A DNA stretch of 33,227 bases from Clostridiales bacterium (GTDB lineage: Bacteria > Bacillota > Clostridia > Oscillospirales > Butyricicoccaceae): NCBI GenBank assembly GCA_004555915.1, contig SFJM01000021.1:1-33227 (forward strand), written 5' to 3'. The notes under the pieces are model-generated. The model worked only from the letters and a program-made list of their open reading frames with translations, had not been told where the DNA came from and did no database searches. The first letter of the stretch is position 1. Every line of letters begins with the position of its first letter. Below are positions 30,916 through 33,227 of this stretch, in pieces. The translations under genes and the position numbers were made by a program.

Positions 30916-30956
30916 ATGCTTTTTTCCCGAAATTAATGTTCCGAAAGGAGTAAACC

Positions 30957-32708
30957 ATGAACACTTCCAATGTTTACCGCAACAAGACCATGGATCAGAT
31001 CAGTGAGGCGGATGTTGGGTCTACCCTGCGCATTGCAGGCTGGGTAGAGAACATTCGTGACCATGGCGGTGTATCCTTCATTGACCTGCGCGATATGTAT
31101 GGCGTCATGCAGGTTGTCATGCGTGATACCTCCCTGCTGAAGGGTATCAACAAGGAGGACTGCATCTCGGTTGAAGGTCCGATTCAGCATCGTGATGAGG
31201 AGACCTACAACGAAAAAATCCCCACCGGCACCATCGAGCTGGAAGCACATTCTGTCGATATGCTGGGCAAGGTACACAGACAGCTGCCGTTTGAAATCAT
31301 GACCTCCAAGGAAATCCGTGAGGATGTGCGTCTGAAGTACCGTTATCTCGACCTGCGCAACAAGAAGGTCAAGGACAACATTGTTTTCCGTTCCCAGGTC
31401 ATTTCCTTCCTGCGTCAGAAGATGACCGAAATGGGATTTTTGGAAATCCAGACCCCGATTCTGTGCGCTTCTTCCCCAGAGGGTGCACGTGACTACGTGG
31501 TTCCGTCCCGTAAGTTCAAGGGCAAGTTCTATGCCCTGCCGCAGGCGCCGCAGCAGTACAAGCAGCTGCTGATGGTATCCGGCTTCGATAAGTATTTCCA
31601 GATTGCACCCTGCTTCCGTGATGAGGATGCCCGTGCAGACCGTTCCCCTGGCGAATTCTATCAGCTGGACTTTGAGATGAGCTTCGCTACCCAGGAGGAT
31701 GTCTTCCGTGCCGGTGAAGAAGTGCTGACTGCGACCTTTGAAAAGTTTGCGCCGGAAGGTGCTTCTGTTACCGCAGCACCCTATCCGGTCATCAGCTATA
31801 AGCAGGCTATGCTGGAATTTGGTACCGACAAGCCGGATCTGCGCAACCCTCTGCGCATCATTGACCTGACGGAATTCTTCCAGCGCTGCACCTTCAAGCC
31901 GTTCCTGAAAAAGACGGTTCGTGCCATCAAGGTACATGCCAACATGTCCAAGGGCTTCCATGAGAAGCTGCTGAAGTACGCGCAGTCCATCGGCATGGGC
32001 GGTCTGGGCTACCTGCAGGTCAAGGACGACATGTCCTACAAGGGTCCGATTGACAAGTTCATTCCGGAGGATATGAAGGGCGAAATTGCCGAGCTGGCAG
32101 GTCTGGAGGCTGGTGACACCATCTTCTTCATTGCTGACCGTGAGAGCAAGGCTGCAAACTATGCAGGCCAGCTGCGCAATGAGCTGGGCGCACGTCTGGA
32201 TCTGATTGAGAAGAACGCATACCGCTTCTGCTTCATCAATGATTTCCCGATGTACGAGTTTGATGAGGAAGAAAAGAAGATTATCTTCACCCATAACCCG
32301 TTCTCCATGCCTCAGGGCGGTCTGGAAGCACTGGAAACCAAGGACCCGACTGAAATTCTCGCTTACCAGTACGACATTGTCTGCAACGGCGTAGAGCTGT
32401 CCTCCGGTGCGGTTCGTAACCATGACCTGGACATCATGGTCAAGGCATTTGAAATTGCCGGTTACACCGAAGAAGATCTCAAGGTGAAGTTCGGCGCACT
32501 GTACAATGCATTCCAGTTTGGTGCACCTCCCCATGCCGGCATGGCACCGGGCGTTGACCGCATGATTATGCTGCTGCGCAATGAGGAAAACATCCGCGAG
32601 GTTATCGCATTCCCGATGAACGGCAACGCACAGGATCTGATGTGCGGCGCACCGGGTGAAATCACCGAGCATCAGCTGCGTGAGGTTCACATCAAGGTAC
32701 GTGACTGA
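30957..32708 (+). CDS. aspS: Aspartyl-tRNA synthetase, bacterial type, probably non-discriminating
   Basis: A class II synthetase of 583 residues, with an anticodon-binding OB fold at the N-terminus, motif 2 FRDEDARADRSPGEFYQLDF, the GAD insertion domain (about residues 280-400), and motif 3 GAPPHAGMAPGVDRMIMLL. In the OB fold it has RDHGGVSF with His36, as in the non-discriminating enzyme of Pseudomonas, where E. coli has Leu (RRDLGSL). Such enzymes also form Asp-tRNA-Asn for GatCAB. AAAGGAG lies at 30944-30950. The Asn/Glu specifier in its T-box fits that role. Discrimination cannot be proven from sequence alone. Confidence 0.95.
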   Translation: MNTSNVYRNKTMDQISEADVGSTLRIAGWVENIRDHGGVSFIDLRDMYGVMQVVMRDTSLLKGINKEDCISVEGPIQHRDEETYNEKIPTGTIELEAHSVDMLGKVHRQLPFEIMTSKEIREDVRLKYRYLDLRNKKVKDNIVFRSQVISFLRQKMTEMGFLEIQTPILCASSPEGARDYVVPSRKFKGKFYALPQAPQQYKQLLMVSGFDKYFQIAPCFRDEDARADRSPGEFYQLDFEMSFATQEDVFRAGEEVLTATFEKFAPEGASVTAAPYPVISYKQAMLEFGTDKPDLRNPLRIIDLTEFFQRCTFKPFLKKTVRAIKVHANMSKGFHEKLLKYAQSIGMGGLGYLQVKDDMSYKGPIDKFIPEDMKGEIAELAGLEAGDTIFFIADRESKAANYAGQLRNELGARLDLIEKNAYRFCFINDFPMYEFDEEEKKIIFTHNPFSMPQGGLEALETKDPTEILAYQYDIVCNGVELSSGAVRNHDLDIMVKAFEIAGYTEEDLKVKFGALYNAFQFGAPPHAGMAPGVDRMIMLLRNEENIREVIAFPMNGNAQDLMCGAPGEITEHQLREVHIKVRD

Positions 32709-32728
32709 TTGTTATGCCCGTATGTTTT

Positions 32729-32759
32729 GGAGCAGGACGCTTTGTCCTGCTCCTTTTTT
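32729..32759 (+). terminator. Terminator of aspS
   Basis: GGAGCAGGAC (32729-32738) pairs perfectly with GTCCTGCTCC (32744-32753), followed by six T. Confidence 0.92.
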
Positions 32760-32769
32760 GTCCATCAAC

Positions 32770-32799
32770 TGGACAGTCCCGCCGGTTCAATGGTATACT
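32770..32799 (+). promoter_or_regulatory. Promoter of the last small gene
   Basis: A -35 TGGACA (32770-32775), an 18-bp spacer and a -10 TATACT (32794-32799) lie 35 nt before the start codon. Confidence 0.6.
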
Positions 32800-32834
32800 G
32801 TAGCAAAATAAGACTGTTTGGAGGTGCTGTATTT

Positions 32835-33083
32835 ATGGCACGCAGCATGATTGCGGACGCACGTACCGGTCTGCGCCCTTTGCAGGGGGAAATCGTTCTC
32901 ACTGGGATTTTTAACGGAGATCTCCGGGCATTGCAGCTGGAAAACGGCTGTGTGATTTTTGATGATGACCGTCCCAACTACCATACACAGGATGGACGGG
33001 AATTTGCCGAGGTGCTGGAGCTGGAGGACGAAGCCGACGGAATTTCCGGTGTGGTGATCGGGTATGTGGAAATAAACCATTGA
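32835..33083 (+). CDS. Small acidic protein of unknown function
   Basis: From ATG 32835 it encodes 82 residues. GGAGGTG (32820-32826) supports this start; the open frame extends further upstream but would run through the aspS terminator. The sequence alternates short strands (EIVLTGIFNGD, GCVIFDDDRPNY, VVIGYVEINH) with Asp/Glu-rich turns, which suggests a small beta protein in the cytoplasm. No family is recognised. It has its own promoter and terminator, so it is a single-gene unit. Confidence 0.72.
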   Translation: MARSMIADARTGLRPLQGEIVLTGIFNGDLRALQLENGCVIFDDDRPNYHTQDGREFAEVLELEDEADGISGVVIGYVEINH

Positions 33084-33097
33084 GCCTGGTCTTTTAG

Positions 33098-33127
33098 GGC
33101 TGTCTCACGATGAGGCAGTCTTTTTTT
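33098..33127 (+). terminator. Terminator of the last small gene
   Basis: GGCTGTCTCA (33098-33107) pairs with TGAGGCAGTC (33111-33120) using G-U pairs, followed by seven T. Confidence 0.88.
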
Positions 33128-33139
33128 GCGCAGTCAGGA

Positions 33140-33225
33140 CCACCGGCATAGCCGGTGGCCTGTTGTGGCCCTATAAGGGCCTTATGCTGGCGTAACCTGA
33201 AGGTCTACGAAGCTCCGCCAACCGC
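33140..33225. repeat. Hairpin-rich element at the window end
   Basis: Contains CCACCGGC-ATA-GCCGGTGG (33140-33158), then GGCCCT-ATA-AGGGCC (33167-33181), and ends with CCAACCGC (33218-33225), the reverse complement of the first eight bases of the window. No gene is visible. The layout mirrors 1-84. It may be a copy of a dispersed repeat or the edge of a mobile element. Confidence 0.55.
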
Positions 33226-33227
33226 AG

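Noticed and set aside
30933..32690. Open frame antisense to aspS (585 codons)
   Set aside because: A shadow of the AspRS gene with no domain or ribosome binding site.

Overview
The window reads as chromosomal DNA of a Gram-positive, probably anaerobic gut-type Clostridia (Bacillota; an Oscillospirales-like butyrate producer is my best guess). The reasons are three T-box leaders, strong AGGAGG ribosome binding sites, consensus TTGACA-17-TATAAT promoters, lipoboxes, a Na+-pumping oxaloacetate-decarboxylase operon, a But-like CoA-transferase, and signs of tRNA-dependent amidation for Gln and Asn. The genus cannot be fixed from the sequence alone.

Layout. 1-5059 (minus strand): a PstS-like lipoprotein, a secreted WG-repeat-like protein and polyphosphate kinase ppk1. 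5229-6204: an AT-rich insert, bounded by two near-identical terminators, that carries an apparently complete type III toxin-antitoxin module (two 36-nt antitoxin RNA repeats, an attenuating hairpin and a ToxN/AbiQ-like endoribonuclease). 6240-8621: glycogen phosphorylase. 8930-15859: a Trp T-box followed by trpEGDCFBA. 16010-19508: a split Na+-translocating oxaloacetate decarboxylase (carboxyltransferase, gamma, biotin carrier, beta). 19519-21510: a YfcE-like phosphoesterase and a CoA-transferase. 21536-22729 (minus): a GH3 lipoprotein. 22894-23163: a small unknown protein. 23233-23525 (minus): two identical tRNA-Gln(CUG) genes. 23616-25932: typA and ridA. 26012-26201: tRNA-Ser(GGA). 26227-27192 (minus): a hydroxypyruvate-isomerase-like protein. 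27273-30587: a second Trp T-box and the tryptophan transporter trpXYZ. 30609-32753: a third T-box and aspS. 32770-33127: a small unknown protein. The window ends in a hairpin-rich element that resembles the one at its start.

How the parts work together. Tryptophan synthesis and tryptophan uptake lie about 12 kb apart, and each sits behind its own T-box with a TGG specifier, so both should respond to uncharged tRNA-Trp. The aspS leader has an overlapping GAAC specifier that offers both GAA (Glu) and AAC (Asn). AspRS carries the His typical of non-discriminating enzymes, and the tRNA-Gln genes have the U1-A72 pair read by GatCAB. Together these suggest that aspS expression is tied to the tRNA-dependent amidation pathway rather than to Asp alone.

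The most unusual items are the type III toxin-antitoxin cassette with its duplicated flanking terminator, and the two-codon T-box in front of aspS.
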